Positions 16,899 through 26,332 of a stretch of DNA of 64,000 nucleotides are shown piece by piece (the stretch's first letter is position 1; each line of letters starts with the position of its first letter). The notes under the pieces were generated by a model, which had not been told where the DNA came from, did not search any database, and saw nothing but the letters and a program-made list of their open reading frames with translations. The DNA is from Lachnospiraceae bacterium 3-1. GTDB taxonomy: Bacteria > Bacillota > Clostridia > Lachnospirales > Lachnospiraceae. Made by a program: the position numbers and the translations under genes. The DNA is taken from the NCBI GenBank assembly GCA_000403255.2, contig KE159593.1, forward strand, positions 191,969 through 255,968, in the 5' to 3' direction.

Positions 16899-17558
16899 TT
16901 GGAGGCAAGAATCCGGAACAGTGAAAGTTTTCAGCAGCAGATGAAATCCCTGCATGAGGCAGCCAAAGCATTTACAAGGGATTCCGTCAAATCGGATGAA
17001 TGCTGGAAAGCATTTGACAGGCTGGAGAATGAATGGAGTAAATACAACATCCGGTATGGGGAAGAATCCTACCGTTTAGGATTTGAGGACGGGGTGCAGT
17101 TAGCGTCTGAGAGGGAAATCCGTGCCAAAGGCTCTGTTCTGGATGATAAGGATATGGCACATTTGGTTTTCATGTATGATGCCGTAAAGAAACTGAATAA
17201 ACTCTTGCTGGGGGAATGGGAAATACATGGCAGGGATGGCGGTGTGCTGGAGGAACTGGACCGGGTGTGTTGTTTGCTTTTTACATTAGCAATTCTACCA
17301 GCACAATATAAAGACTCTATCAATATGATTAAATCTTATCCGCCTAAGATTAGACAAAGAGTGGAAGAATTACCACAATACAAAGGAATGATTAAGCAAA
17401 GAAAAAAAGCTCATGTATTCAAAAAAATATTTGGGTTAATATTTTTTGTTGTGAATATCTATGATTTGATTGTTTTAGATGGGGGGTTCTGTCATAATTT
17501 TGCTTGCCCAAATCTCCATCTGCCGCGATATTTAACCGCCGGAGTAATATATATTTGA
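16899..17558 (+). CDS. Chimeric hypothetical protein (DUF6809-like front, membrane-protein tail)
   Basis: The frame is open from a stop at 16860, with a TTG at 16899 as the first plausible start. Residues 1-130 are helical and charged (QQQMKSLHEAAKAFTRDS ... YRLGFEDGVQLA), similar in style to small DUF6809-type proteins of conjugative elements. From about residue 130 the sequence changes to YPPKIRQRVEELPQYKG and a hydrophobic stretch (IFGLIFFVVNIYDLIVLDGG), which looks like the N-terminal part of a CPBP-type membrane protein. Base composition also drops. A deletion probably joined two genes. Function cannot be assigned. Confidence 0.45.
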   Translation: MEARIRNSESFQQQMKSLHEAAKAFTRDSVKSDECWKAFDRLENEWSKYNIRYGEESYRLGFEDGVQLASEREIRAKGSVLDDKDMAHLVFMYDAVKKLNKLLLGEWEIHGRDGGVLEELDRVCCLLFTLAILPAQYKDSINMIKSYPPKIRQRVEELPQYKGMIKQRKKAHVFKKIFGLIFFVVNIYDLIVLDGGFCHNFACPNLHLPRYLTAGVIYI

Positions 17559-17559
17559 A

Positions 17560-17823
17560 GTGCTGCTTGTTATTCTAATCATAATATACGGGCAAAAAGC
17601 GATTGAAACTCTGTTGAAAAAAGAAAGCCCAATTCCTTTTGGCGGTATTATATTGGCTATGACATGGGGAGCGTTTCATTTTGTGTCAAGAGGGGTAGGT
17701 CTTGAAATATGGAACGGAAGTTCTACTATGATGTTTTCTGTTCTTAGCGGTGTAATGTATCTAAGATTAAACAGGCAATGTTTGTATAGCTATCTTTTTA
17801 TTGCTATAGGTTATTTACTATAA
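17560..17823 (+). pseudogene. C-terminal remnant of a CPBP (CAAX-like) membrane protease
   Basis: An 87-codon frame directly after the previous stop carries a membrane segment and ILAMTWGAFHFVSRG, which matches motif 2 (FxxxH) of CPBP-family intramembrane proteases. The motif 1 (EExxxR) region is missing. The tail of the preceding frame probably derives from the same gene, so the protease has been split and shortened. CPBP proteins act in bacteriocin immunity or membrane processing; this one should be inactive. Confidence 0.5.
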
Positions 17824-17861
17824 CTTCCTGTTTATAGAGAATGTAAGTAAGGAGTTTGGCA

Positions 17862-19346
17862 ATGAAAAATCTATTGAAAAGTAACCGATTTGCAGTTTTC
17901 ATAATCTTAACTTTTTTAATTTATGTAATGTCCAATGGAGAATGGTGTATCCCGTTCTTTGCATGGATTTATCCAATTTTATTTTTACATATGCTTTCTC
18001 ACAATCACACCCGAAAAGTATATCTTATAATTGGCTCAATATATGCCATCGGGTTTGTTTTCCAGTTTGAAAAAGCCATCGGAATGGATATAAAAATATG
18101 TATAGTGGTAGCTTTTTTGGTAGCTTTTCTGAAAATTTTACCATATATCTATTGGTCTAAATCAAAAATGAGATTTCAAGATACTGTTATTTTTGCAAGT
18201 ATAATGGTATTAATGGAATATATCATGTATTTGGTATATCCTATTTTGGGCGGGTTGTCTGACGCTTATACACAATACCAAAATCTATACCTGCTACAAA
18301 TAGTAACGGTAACAGGGATTTACGGAATCACCTTTTTAATGTATTGGACGGCGGCAATGGTTATATGGATTTGGAACAATAAAAGCAAAAAAGAATACAT
18401 CAGAAAATACATAATCGTATATGGTTCTGTAATTGGCTTGGTATTTGTCTATGGAGTTGTTATGTTTCATTTTGCAGGAAATTCAGATAAAAGTGTTAGG
18501 ATCGCTGGAGTAACCGTTCCGATTTCAGAGCTGTTAAATAATGATAAAGATGTATATTCTACATTTTATACCAATACATTTACTGATGAAAACATTACCA
18601 ATACAAGGAATAAACTATCATCAGTAGCTGATGAACTTTTCCTAAAAACAGAGTTGGAAGCACAAGCAGGTGCAAAGATTGTTTTTTGGTCTGAACTGAA
18701 TGGAGCGGTTTTAAAACAAGATGAAGATATGCTTTTGCAACGAGCGTCGGATATGGCAAAACAGGAAGAAATTTATTTGATTGTTTCATTACTGGTGAAA
18801 ACCCCTTACGAGGACTTAAAGGAAAATAAAACGGTAGCATTTAATCCACAAGGGGAACTAATATCAGAATATTTTAAGCATGGACGTTCAATCGGAGAAT
18901 TGTGCCAAAAAGGAGATGGAATGCTAAAAAGTTTTGATACAGAATATGGTAGAATTGCGCCGTTTATATGTTCTGATATGGCATTTTTGTCTAAAATACA
19001 GCAGGCAGGTAGAAGTAATGTAGATATACTAATTGTTCCAGCTTCGGATTGGAAAGAAATGACATTATTAGCTGCAAAGACAGCGATTGTGCGTGGGGTT
19101 GAAAATGGAAGTAATATAATCAGACATACAAATAACGGAATGTCGATTGCTTCAAATGTTAAGGGCTGTGTGCTGGCACAGACCGATTACTTTCAGTCTG
19201 ATACAAAGACATTATCAGCACAGGTTATCACGAAAGGGCGATTTACTCTTTATTCGTATATTGGAAATCTATTTGTATATCTGTGTAATTTATATTTGTT
19301 AGGGAGTTTGATACTTCCCAAAATTAAACGATTAATTAAGAGGTAG
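17862..19346 (+). CDS. Membrane-bound carbon-nitrogen hydrolase, apolipoprotein N-acyltransferase-like
   Basis: 494 residues: about seven membrane segments in residues 10-210, then a nitrilase-fold domain outside the membrane. The Glu-Lys-Cys triad can be placed at IVFWSELNGAV, EYFKHGRSIGE and PFICSDMAFL. The C-terminus has a last membrane helix (LFVYLCNLYLLGSLILP) followed by a basic end. This is the architecture of Lnt, which adds the third acyl chain to lipoproteins. Lnt is typical of Gram-negatives and Actinobacteria, so in a Firmicute the substrate is open. ATG 17862 is chosen because AAGGAG lies seven bases upstream. The 270 bases after it hold no gene that I can see. Confidence 0.75.
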   Translation: MKNLLKSNRFAVFIILTFLIYVMSNGEWCIPFFAWIYPILFLHMLSHNHTRKVYLIIGSIYAIGFVFQFEKAIGMDIKICIVVAFLVAFLKILPYIYWSKSKMRFQDTVIFASIMVLMEYIMYLVYPILGGLSDAYTQYQNLYLLQIVTVTGIYGITFLMYWTAAMVIWIWNNKSKKEYIRKYIIVYGSVIGLVFVYGVVMFHFAGNSDKSVRIAGVTVPISELLNNDKDVYSTFYTNTFTDENITNTRNKLSSVADELFLKTELEAQAGAKIVFWSELNGAVLKQDEDMLLQRASDMAKQEEIYLIVSLLVKTPYEDLKENKTVAFNPQGELISEYFKHGRSIGELCQKGDGMLKSFDTEYGRIAPFICSDMAFLSKIQQAGRSNVDILIVPASDWKEMTLLAAKTAIVRGVENGSNIIRHTNNGMSIASNVKGCVLAQTDYFQSDTKTLSAQVITKGRFTLYSYIGNLFVYLCNLYLLGSLILPKIKRLIKR

Positions 19347-19616
19347 TTAAATTCCGATTTGTAGAATTGCAGCCAGCTAAAAACTGAATAACCGTCGTAC
19401 ATACAGAACGGCACATCAAGACAGGAAATCAAGAAAAAGTGTCTTAATTTGTGAGACCATTATAGTATATACTTTAAGTCAAGAATGAAATACACTCTAG
19501 TGTTGATTACAAAAATATCTGGAATAATCAAAAAGATATCTATGAATATTTATAAAAAGGTTGTAAAATATGTATAGAAACAAGAAATAAAGATTTAAGA
19601 TATGCAAGGAGTACAG

Positions 19617-21128
19617 ATGATTAGGATATTGATAGTTGATGACCAGCGAGAGGAACGGGAAGGGATTGCTTATTTACTTGAAAAGTATAAATACCCAGTA
19701 GAGACGGTACAGGCGTCAAACGGAGCAGAAGCATCCAGATATATTCGCAGCCATGAAGTTGATATATTATTTACCGATATCAAGATGCCAATTATGAATG
19801 GGCTGGATTTGGCAAAAGAGGTGAATGAGTATGATCCCCAGATCAAGATTATTATTTTCAGTGCATATGGAGAGTTTGAGTATGCAAAGCAGGCGCTTGT
19901 GGCAAATGCAGTTAGCTATCTGCTAAAACCAATCGAGATCGATGAATTCCGTCAGTTAATGGACGATGTAATTGATTCTATCAATAAGAGAAAAGTTCTA
20001 TATGAAAAGAAGCAGCAGGATGACATGCAGAATAGGAAAAATTTGCTCTATAAGGTCTTAACCAGCGGCAGAGTAGAGGAAAAAGAGGAAGAACGTCTGT
20101 GTGAAATACTTTTTCCAAAGGAGAATACCATATATGGATTTTTAGATATTGAGTTCATGGGGAATTATTTCGAAAGACAGGAGGATGAGTTTTTACATTT
20201 TGTAAAAATGTATCTGGGAGATCAAGCCAAATATATTGGGATATACCCCAATAAAGCATTTTTGATTCTGCCTTATGTGAATAGAAAATCATTAGAAGAG
20301 CAGCTTAAAAAATTACTACGGGATATAAAAACTCAAACAGGAGATGAGTGTTTGATTTTGATTTCTTCCCAGGTTACGGAGATTCATGATCTGATCGAGC
20401 AGTTAAAGAGGATGAACGAGATACATATGGAGGTCTTGGGGTATGGAGATCAGATTATTGCAGTGGCAGACTACTATAATAGAACGGAGTACTATGCAGC
20501 AGATGTAGAGATTGCTAGTAAACAGCTTGTGACAGCAATAGAGTCAAAGAATCCAGATTTGGTCCGGGAACAGAACAAAAAGTTTATTAGCTGTATCTGT
20601 TCCCTTGAAAAAGTAAGCAGGCTGTATATTCAGAACCTCTTATATTCCATTGTAAAAGCAGTTTACGATATCGTCCCTGGTACGGTATATGAAAAGGTTC
20701 TCATTTTAGCAGAGGCTTTGTTCCAGGAGAATGATTTAAAGACAATGCTTAAGGAATATGAGCGAATCATAGAGTTTATGATGGATTCTTTAGAAAACGA
20801 GAAGGTTGACGAGTCAAGGATTGTACAAAATATCAAAAACCTGGTAGAAAAAGAATACATGAAGGATATCAGCTTGAATTATGTGGCAGATAAAGTGAAT
20901 CTGGCTCCAGCGTATGTCAGCTATATATTTAAGAAGGAAACAAACCAGACGCTGGTAAAATTCATTACAGATGTGAAGATGCAAAAGGCAAAGCAACTGT
21001 TAGAAGAAGGAAACTTAAAGATTGTCCAGATTGGTCGGGCCTGCGGCTATGGGAACCAGTCGTATTTTAACAGACTGTTTAAAAATTATTATGGTGTGAC
21101 GCCTAAGCAGTACAGGGAAAAGGTATGA
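19617..21128 (+). CDS. YesN-type response regulator with AraC DNA-binding domain
   Basis: 503 residues. The receiver domain (1-120) has the acidic pair DDQ, the phospho-acceptor Asp in ILFTDIKMPIMNGLDL, Ser in FSAYGEFEYAKQA and Lys in LLKPIEID. A middle region of about 270 residues follows. The C-terminal AraC domain has two HTHs, ISLNYVADKVNLAPAYVSYI and the final GYGNQSYFNRLFKNYYGVTP. These regulators activate carbohydrate genes next to them when their partner kinase senses sugar binding. AAGGAG lies five bases before the ATG at 19617. The stop overlaps the kinase start (ATGA). Confidence 0.9.
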   Translation: MIRILIVDDQREEREGIAYLLEKYKYPVETVQASNGAEASRYIRSHEVDILFTDIKMPIMNGLDLAKEVNEYDPQIKIIIFSAYGEFEYAKQALVANAVSYLLKPIEIDEFRQLMDDVIDSINKRKVLYEKKQQDDMQNRKNLLYKVLTSGRVEEKEEERLCEILFPKENTIYGFLDIEFMGNYFERQEDEFLHFVKMYLGDQAKYIGIYPNKAFLILPYVNRKSLEEQLKKLLRDIKTQTGDECLILISSQVTEIHDLIEQLKRMNEIHMEVLGYGDQIIAVADYYNRTEYYAADVEIASKQLVTAIESKNPDLVREQNKKFISCICSLEKVSRLYIQNLLYSIVKAVYDIVPGTVYEKVLILAEALFQENDLKTMLKEYERIIEFMMDSLENEKVDESRIVQNIKNLVEKEYMKDISLNYVADKVNLAPAYVSYIFKKETNQTLVKFITDVKMQKAKQLLEEGNLKIVQIGRACGYGNQSYFNRLFKNYYGVTPKQYREKV

Positions 21129-22846
21129 GAAGGATTTGGAATTGGTATTATGGAACTGCAACGATAAGGACGAAATTAGTCATCAGTTATCTTGTCCTAG
21201 TTCTCCTTCCCATATTGATACTTGGCCTGTACTCTTACCATATTTCAAAGAAGAGTCTTTTAGAACAGACCAGAAGCACGATGGAAGGTAACTTGTCCTC
21301 CATCGCAGACAGTATGGAAAGAAATATACAGAGGGAGAACGATAACATCAAGTATTTGTCTTATAATCTAAAATTTCGGGAAAAATTGGAGGCAGGTATC
21401 AAAGATGCAAGTGCGCTGGCTCAGGAGTTAAATAATTCTGTGGAACCGACATTTTGGTACTTTATTACAAGTGATGATAATATTAAGTCTATTGAGAGCT
21501 ATTCTCCATATGTGAAGCATGCCATCGGAAGCTTCTTAAAACCCATAGATGGAAGTGAGGAAGCAAAGATATATGAAGAGAATAAGAAAACATTTAAGAC
21601 CTTATGGAATTATAAGGATGGACACATCTATGCCACAAGGACCTTGCTGGATGCCCATACGTCTTCAAAGGCCATAGGTGTTATGCGGCTGGAGGTATTT
21701 GAGGATAATTTTATCAGTCCCATTTTCCAGACAGAGTATTTAAACAATGGAGTGATTCTTGCAGATGCAGATGGAAGGATTTACAATGGCAGATCGGTTT
21801 TGGACACATATATAGAGGATGAGATACAAAAACTTGTAAAAGAAGGAAGAACCAGTGGATTTGTGGAAACTGGCCAGTATATGCTGCAGGTGTCAGAGGA
21901 GTTGGTGAATGGCTGGAAGATTTATTACTACGTGGACAAACAGGAGATTTCAGATAAGCTGGACAGGATACTTGCAGGTACAGTATTTCTTATGCTGGTG
22001 TGCCTTGGAATTATCATGGTGCTTATTAGCGTTATTTCCCGTATTTTGACTTCCCGTATTTTAAGGCTGAAGGAATGTGCAGAAGAAGTTAGTAAAGGGA
22101 ATTTTGATATTATAATAAGTGGGAATTCCACAGATGAAATCGGTATTGTTGCCAATAGCTTTCGTGATATGTGCAGCAAAATCAATGAAATGATGGAGGA
22201 AATGTACCAGCTTGGCTTGGAGAAACGCTCGGAAGAGCTGAAAGCATTACAGGCTATGATTAACCCACATTTTTTGTATAATTGTCTCTCTAGCATTAAG
22301 TGGAAGGCGATTCGGGCGGAGCAGGATGATATCAGTGATATTACGGGACTTCTGGCAAAATTTTACCGGACAGCATTGAATCATGGAAAGCAGATTACTT
22401 TGGTGAAAAATGAGATAGAGAACGTAAAGTCATATCTTGAATTGCAGAGCAGGGCCCATGAAAATAGCTTTGACGTGGAATATGATTTATCAGAAGAAGG
22501 GATGGAGCTAGAAATGCCCAATTTCCTTCTGCAGCCGATTGTGGAGAACGCAATCTGTCATGGAGTGGAATATTGTAAGGAAGGGGTAAGGGGCTTTATC
22601 AAGGTTGTATATGAGAAGAAGGACGGGTTTTTAATCTTCCGTGTATATAACAATGGCGCCGTACTGGAGGAAGAAGCATTGTACAGGATATTAGTAACAC
22701 CTGGCAACGGGTATGGTATTTACAATATTCAGGAACGAATCAGGATGTATTACGATGAAGAGTGCGGGGTATCCGGCAGTGTGCCGGAAGAAGGGATGGT
22801 GTGCTTTTCCGTCAGGTTAAAAGAACATATGATCAAAGGCATGTAA
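21125..22846 (+). CDS. YesM-type sensor histidine kinase
   Basis: 573 residues. There is a membrane segment at about 22-42 (LVISYLVLVLLPILILGLYS), an extracytoplasmic sensor region of 230 residues, and a second membrane segment near 285-310. A HAMP domain follows, then the His_kinase domain with LQAMINPHFLYNCLSSI (phospho-acceptor His) and a HATPase with PIVENAICHGVEY and GNGYGIYNIQERI. The gene overlaps the YesN-type regulator by four bases and precedes an ABC sugar operon, so it probably senses the sugar or its binding protein and controls that operon. Confidence 0.9.
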   Translation: MRRIWNWYYGTATIRTKLVISYLVLVLLPILILGLYSYHISKKSLLEQTRSTMEGNLSSIADSMERNIQRENDNIKYLSYNLKFREKLEAGIKDASALAQELNNSVEPTFWYFITSDDNIKSIESYSPYVKHAIGSFLKPIDGSEEAKIYEENKKTFKTLWNYKDGHIYATRTLLDAHTSSKAIGVMRLEVFEDNFISPIFQTEYLNNGVILADADGRIYNGRSVLDTYIEDEIQKLVKEGRTSGFVETGQYMLQVSEELVNGWKIYYYVDKQEISDKLDRILAGTVFLMLVCLGIIMVLISVISRILTSRILRLKECAEEVSKGNFDIIISGNSTDEIGIVANSFRDMCSKINEMMEEMYQLGLEKRSEELKALQAMINPHFLYNCLSSIKWKAIRAEQDDISDITGLLAKFYRTALNHGKQITLVKNEIENVKSYLELQSRAHENSFDVEYDLSEEGMELEMPNFLLQPIVENAICHGVEYCKEGVRGFIKVVYEKKDGFLIFRVYNNGAVLEEEALYRILVTPGNGYGIYNIQERIRMYYDEECGVSGSVPEEGMVCFSVRLKEHMIKGM

Positions 22847-22885
22847 GTAATAAAACAGTTCATAGGCGTAGAAAATACGGCGTAT

Positions 22886-23074
22886 GGGCTGTCGCACTAA
22901 TATAGTTACTTGTTCAAAAGGTCTTGCCGCTTATGCGGCAAAGACAGAATGCACAAAATTACTCTGGGAAGCTAGCTTCCCAAGATTTTTTTTGTGCATT
23001 TTGTTTGCATTGCTTTGCAATGTAAACCTTTTGAACAAATTTATGTATTGTAATTTACGTTAGTGCGACAGCCC
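22886..23074 (+). repeat. MITE-like element with GGGCTGTCGCACTAA terminal inverted repeats
   Basis: The 15-bp ends GGGCTGTCGCACTAA and TTAGTGCGACAGCCC match perfectly. Subterminal TTGTTCAAAAGGT and ACCTTTTGAACAA also pair, and the inside contains small hairpins (CTTGCCGC..GCGGCAAAG and GGGAAGCTAGCTTCCC). It is 189 bp with no coding capacity. Ends of this kind occur in IS1182-like elements, so it is probably a non-autonomous derivative. It lies between the kinase gene and the solute-binding gene and could also end transcription. Confidence 0.75.
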
Positions 23075-23210
23075 CTTTCTTGTTTTTTAATTTTTTGAAA
23101 TTTCTTAAAAATATATTAGGAATCTAAAAAATGTGCAATTTTTTTCTTTACTAGTTGAAATTATAATAAAACTATGCTAAGGCGAGACAAAAAAAGAGAG
23201 GAGAAATGGT

Positions 23211-24530
23211 ATGAAAAAGAAAATTGTGAGTGTATTGCTGTGTGCTATGATGGTTGTCGGAATGGTTTCAGGCTGTGGAAAGGATTCATCAGAAACAGAG
23301 TCTAAAAACACAAACAAGAGCGAGACAAGTGAGGACAGCCAAGGTGAGACAAGTGAGGGTGACACAAGTGAGGGTAAGACCAAGATCCGAATGACTTACT
23401 GGAATAGTGAGGATACGGTAAAAACTCTTTTAGATTACCTGAAAGAAGAGGTTCCAGACGTTGAGATTGAATTCCAGTTTATTGACAATTCCAACTATGA
23501 TACCGTAGTTGACACCCAGTTATCTGCAGAAGAAGGACCAGACATTATCTGTGAGTCTCCGGCTTCCGCATTAAAGCATGCGAGATTAGGATATCTTGCA
23601 GAGCTAAATGATTTAGGGGCAAAGTATTCAGACGCAGGAACAAGCGTATACAGCTATGACGGCAATATCTATGCATTACCAGGCATAAGCTGGTTTGAAG
23701 GAATTTATTACAACAAGCAGTTGTTTGAAGATAATCAGATTGCGCTTCCCACAACCTTTGATGAGTATATTGCTGTATGTAAGAAATTCCAGGAACTGGA
23801 TATTAAGCCGCTTGCGGCAGGATTAAAGTCCTGGGAGCCTATGCTTAAAAATTCCATGGCGTTCGTGACAGCAGATTACCTTTCTACAGATGAAGGAAAA
23901 TCTTTTGGAGAGGATTACCGCAATGGTGAGGCAACATTGGATGGCACATGGAATCAATACTTAGAGAAATGGTCTGAAATGATTACAGAAGGAATCTACA
24001 CCACCGATATGACAGGAACCGATCACGATCAGGCATTGGAAGAGTTTGCAACAGGTAAGGCAGCAATGTTCTGTTCTGGTCCATGGGATCTTGAAACTAT
24101 TACCAGCAAAAATCCAGATCTTAAGATTGACATGATGCCTTTCAACGGAACAAAGGCAAGTGACGGATGGCTGATTGGCGGACCTGGATGTGGAATTGCA
24201 ATTAACGAGGCTTCAAAGAATAAAGAGGCAGCAAAGAAAGTACTGGAAGCTATCTCTACCGTAGAGGGGCAGAAGGCATTCTGGCAGGATAACCAAGGCG
24301 GTTCTTCCTATCTTGATGGGGCAGAATTTGATCTTCCTGAAGCGTATACAAGTGTTGCAAAGACACTTGCGGCAGGAAATGTATACTGTCCATGGAATGA
24401 ATGGGGCGGTGCAGCAGGCGCCCATGAGCAATATGGAATAGAGATGCAGTCTTATCTCTTAGGAGAACAGGATATAAGTCAGACATTGAAAAATGTTGAT
24501 ACTGAGGTAAAGGAATTGCTTGAGAAATAG
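23211..24530 (+). CDS. Sugar ABC transporter substrate-binding lipoprotein
   Basis: 439 residues. A lipoprotein signal (VVGMVSGCGK, Cys at about 22) is followed by a low-complexity ETSEG-type linker made of short direct repeats and then a family 1 extracellular solute-binding domain (RMTYWNSEDTVKTLLDYLKEE ... PDIICESP ... GIYYNKQLFEDN ... KAAMFCSGPWDLETI). It should capture an oligosaccharide at the outer membrane face of the cytoplasmic membrane and pass it to the two permeases downstream. AGAGGAGAAATGG supplies the ribosome-binding site. A strong terminator directly after it probably makes this product more abundant than the permeases. Confidence 0.9.
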   Translation: MKKKIVSVLLCAMMVVGMVSGCGKDSSETESKNTNKSETSEDSQGETSEGDTSEGKTKIRMTYWNSEDTVKTLLDYLKEEVPDVEIEFQFIDNSNYDTVVDTQLSAEEGPDIICESPASALKHARLGYLAELNDLGAKYSDAGTSVYSYDGNIYALPGISWFEGIYYNKQLFEDNQIALPTTFDEYIAVCKKFQELDIKPLAAGLKSWEPMLKNSMAFVTADYLSTDEGKSFGEDYRNGEATLDGTWNQYLEKWSEMITEGIYTTDMTGTDHDQALEEFATGKAAMFCSGPWDLETITSKNPDLKIDMMPFNGTKASDGWLIGGPGCGIAINEASKNKEAAKKVLEAISTVEGQKAFWQDNQGGSSYLDGAEFDLPEAYTSVAKTLAAGNVYCPWNEWGGAAGAHEQYGIEMQSYLLGEQDISQTLKNVDTEVKELLEK

Positions 24531-24540
24531 GAAGTTTTTA

Positions 24541-24580
24541 AAATACCCTTCATGTCAGCAATGACATAAGGGTATTTTTT
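24541..24580 (+). terminator. Terminator/attenuator between binding-protein and permease genes
   Basis: AAATACCCTT-ATGTCA pairs with TGACAT-AAGGGTATTT around a GCAA loop, followed by T-rich sequence. It is 11 bases after the stop of the solute-binding gene; the first permease begins 18 bases later, so part of the transcripts must read through. Confidence 0.85.
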
Positions 24581-24597
24581 TAGCCAGGAGGGGTTTT

Positions 24598-25497
24598 ATG
24601 ACGAAAAAAAGAAAGTTGAGACCAGGAGAACTGGGAAAATATTTTATGATTTTTATTCTGCCAGCGCTGGTTATCTATTTAATATTTAGTATCGCACCGT
24701 TTTTGTATACGATTTTTTATAGCTTTACTGATTATACGGATATGAATCCCGTCAATTTGCATTTTGTGGGCCTTAAGAATTATATTAAGGTGTTTGACAC
24801 GCCATTAATGCTTACCGCCATTAAGAATTCAGTTATCTATGCAATTCTGCTGACTGGTTTTCAGACGGTATTAGGATTGCCCTTAGCTGTAGTCTTGAAT
24901 AAAAAGCTGAAAACGAGAAATCTCCTCAGAGCAGTGTTCTTTTTTCCAGCAGTATTTAGTTCATTGATTATTGGATACCTGTGGAACTTTATTATGTCTT
25001 CATCGGACTTTGGTCTGATCAATAATCTTCTTCACCAACTGGGAATGGATACGGTAAATTTCTTTACTTCGGATAATGCATTGTATTCCGTGGTACTTAC
25101 TCAGATCTGGCAATGGACTGGATGGGGGATGGTAATTTACCTTGCAAACTTACAGAGCATATCGCCAGACTTATACGAGGCGGCGGATATAGACGGGGCT
25201 ACCGGCGTACAGAAATTTTTCCGGGTTACGCTGCCCCTGATGTGCCCTTCTGTTAAGATTATCGTAGTAACTGGGTTAATCGGCGGTATGAAAGTGTTTG
25301 ATATTATTTACTCCATGACATCAGGCGGTCCGGGGGATGCGACACAGACAGTTATGATGGTCATGATGAAAAAAGGAATTTCAGATGGATTTTATAGCAC
25401 AGGCTCTGCATTTGGCGTATGCTTTTTCGTAATCGTATTACTAATTAGTGCAGTTGTCACAAAGCTAATGGGGAAATGGAGTGAAGCGATACAATGA
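24598..25497 (+). CDS. Sugar ABC transporter permease (MalF/UgpA type)
   Basis: 299 residues with about six membrane helices, the first at 20-45 (YFMIFILPALVIYLIFSIAP). The cytoplasmic EAA loop for ATPase contact reads YEAADIDGATGVQKFFRVTLP near residue 200. It forms the channel together with the next gene. AGGAGGGG precedes the ATG. Its stop overlaps the next start (ATGA), so translation is coupled. No ATPase gene is nearby; a shared MsmK-type ATPase elsewhere is the known solution in Firmicutes. Confidence 0.9.
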   Translation: MTKKRKLRPGELGKYFMIFILPALVIYLIFSIAPFLYTIFYSFTDYTDMNPVNLHFVGLKNYIKVFDTPLMLTAIKNSVIYAILLTGFQTVLGLPLAVVLNKKLKTRNLLRAVFFFPAVFSSLIIGYLWNFIMSSSDFGLINNLLHQLGMDTVNFFTSDNALYSVVLTQIWQWTGWGMVIYLANLQSISPDLYEAADIDGATGVQKFFRVTLPLMCPSVKIIVVTGLIGGMKVFDIIYSMTSGGPGDATQTVMMVMMKKGISDGFYSTGSAFGVCFFVIVLLISAVVTKLMGKWSEAIQ

Positions 25498-26324
25498 GAA
25501 AAACAAAGAGAAATTTAATACTAACAGAAATCATCATGATTCTGATTGCAATTTTCTGGTTTATCCCGATCTATTATCTGATTGTTACCACCCTTAAGAA
25601 CCCGCAGGAGGCAACAGCAGGACCGTTGGCATTTCCGAAAGTGCTGCGGCTTGAAAATTATGCAAATGCGTGGGTGAATATGGAGTATCCCAGAGCATTT
25701 GGCAATACCTTTTTCATAACAGCGTCGGCAGTGCTTTTGATTGTTATCTTCGGTTCCATGGCGGGGTATGCACTGGCAAGAACAAAATCAAGACATGGAA
25801 ATGTGATATTCCTTTTATTCCTTGCAGGGCTGATTGTTCCGTTTCAGATGAATATCGTAAGCCTTTATAAGATTGTAAAAAGCTTTGGACTGATGAACAC
25901 GTTGTTTGCTGTCATTTTGGTGGATGTTGCAATAAACACGCCCCAGGCAATTTTCTTGTTCAAAGAATTTATACAATCTACGATACCAAAGGAGCTTGAG
26001 GAAGCTGCTACCATAGATGGATGCTCGGTGGTCAAACGGTTTTTTGTGGTTGTCCTTCCATTGCTAAAGCCTGTAATTTCTACGGTGGTGATTATCGTTA
26101 CATTGAATGTATGGAATGAATTTATGACGCCCTTGTTATTTTTGCAGAGCAGGGAAAATGGGGTAATCCTTCAGGAAGTAACAAGAAATATTGGACAGTT
26201 TGCAACAGACTGGACGGCATTGTTCCCAATGCTGATGCTTGGGGTGGCGCCACTTATGATTTTCTATATCTTTATGCAGAAGTATATTATTGCAGGTGTG
26301 GCGGCAGGAGCTGTGAAAGGTTAG
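25494..26324 (+). CDS. Sugar ABC transporter permease (MalG/UgpE type)
   Basis: 276 residues with six predicted membrane helices and the EAA loop EEAATIDGCSVVKRFFVVVLP near residue 165. It is the second half of the channel. The start is the ATG at 25494 inside the stop of the preceding permease. The end VAAGAVKG matches the usual short C-terminus of this class. It is followed after 8 bases by the deacetylase gene, so the import and processing genes are one operon. Confidence 0.9.
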   Translation: MRKTKRNLILTEIIMILIAIFWFIPIYYLIVTTLKNPQEATAGPLAFPKVLRLENYANAWVNMEYPRAFGNTFFITASAVLLIVIFGSMAGYALARTKSRHGNVIFLLFLAGLIVPFQMNIVSLYKIVKSFGLMNTLFAVILVDVAINTPQAIFLFKEFIQSTIPKELEEAATIDGCSVVKRFFVVVLPLLKPVISTVVIIVTLNVWNEFMTPLLFLQSRENGVILQEVTRNIGQFATDWTALFPMLMLGVAPLMIFYIFMQKYIIAGVAAGAVKG

Positions 26325-26332
26325 GTGTATGA

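Noticed and set aside
19347-19616. Possible hidden gene or element end between the CN-hydrolase and the YesN regulator
   Set aside because: No frame with a start and ribosome-binding site, no inverted repeat and no clear terminator could be supported.
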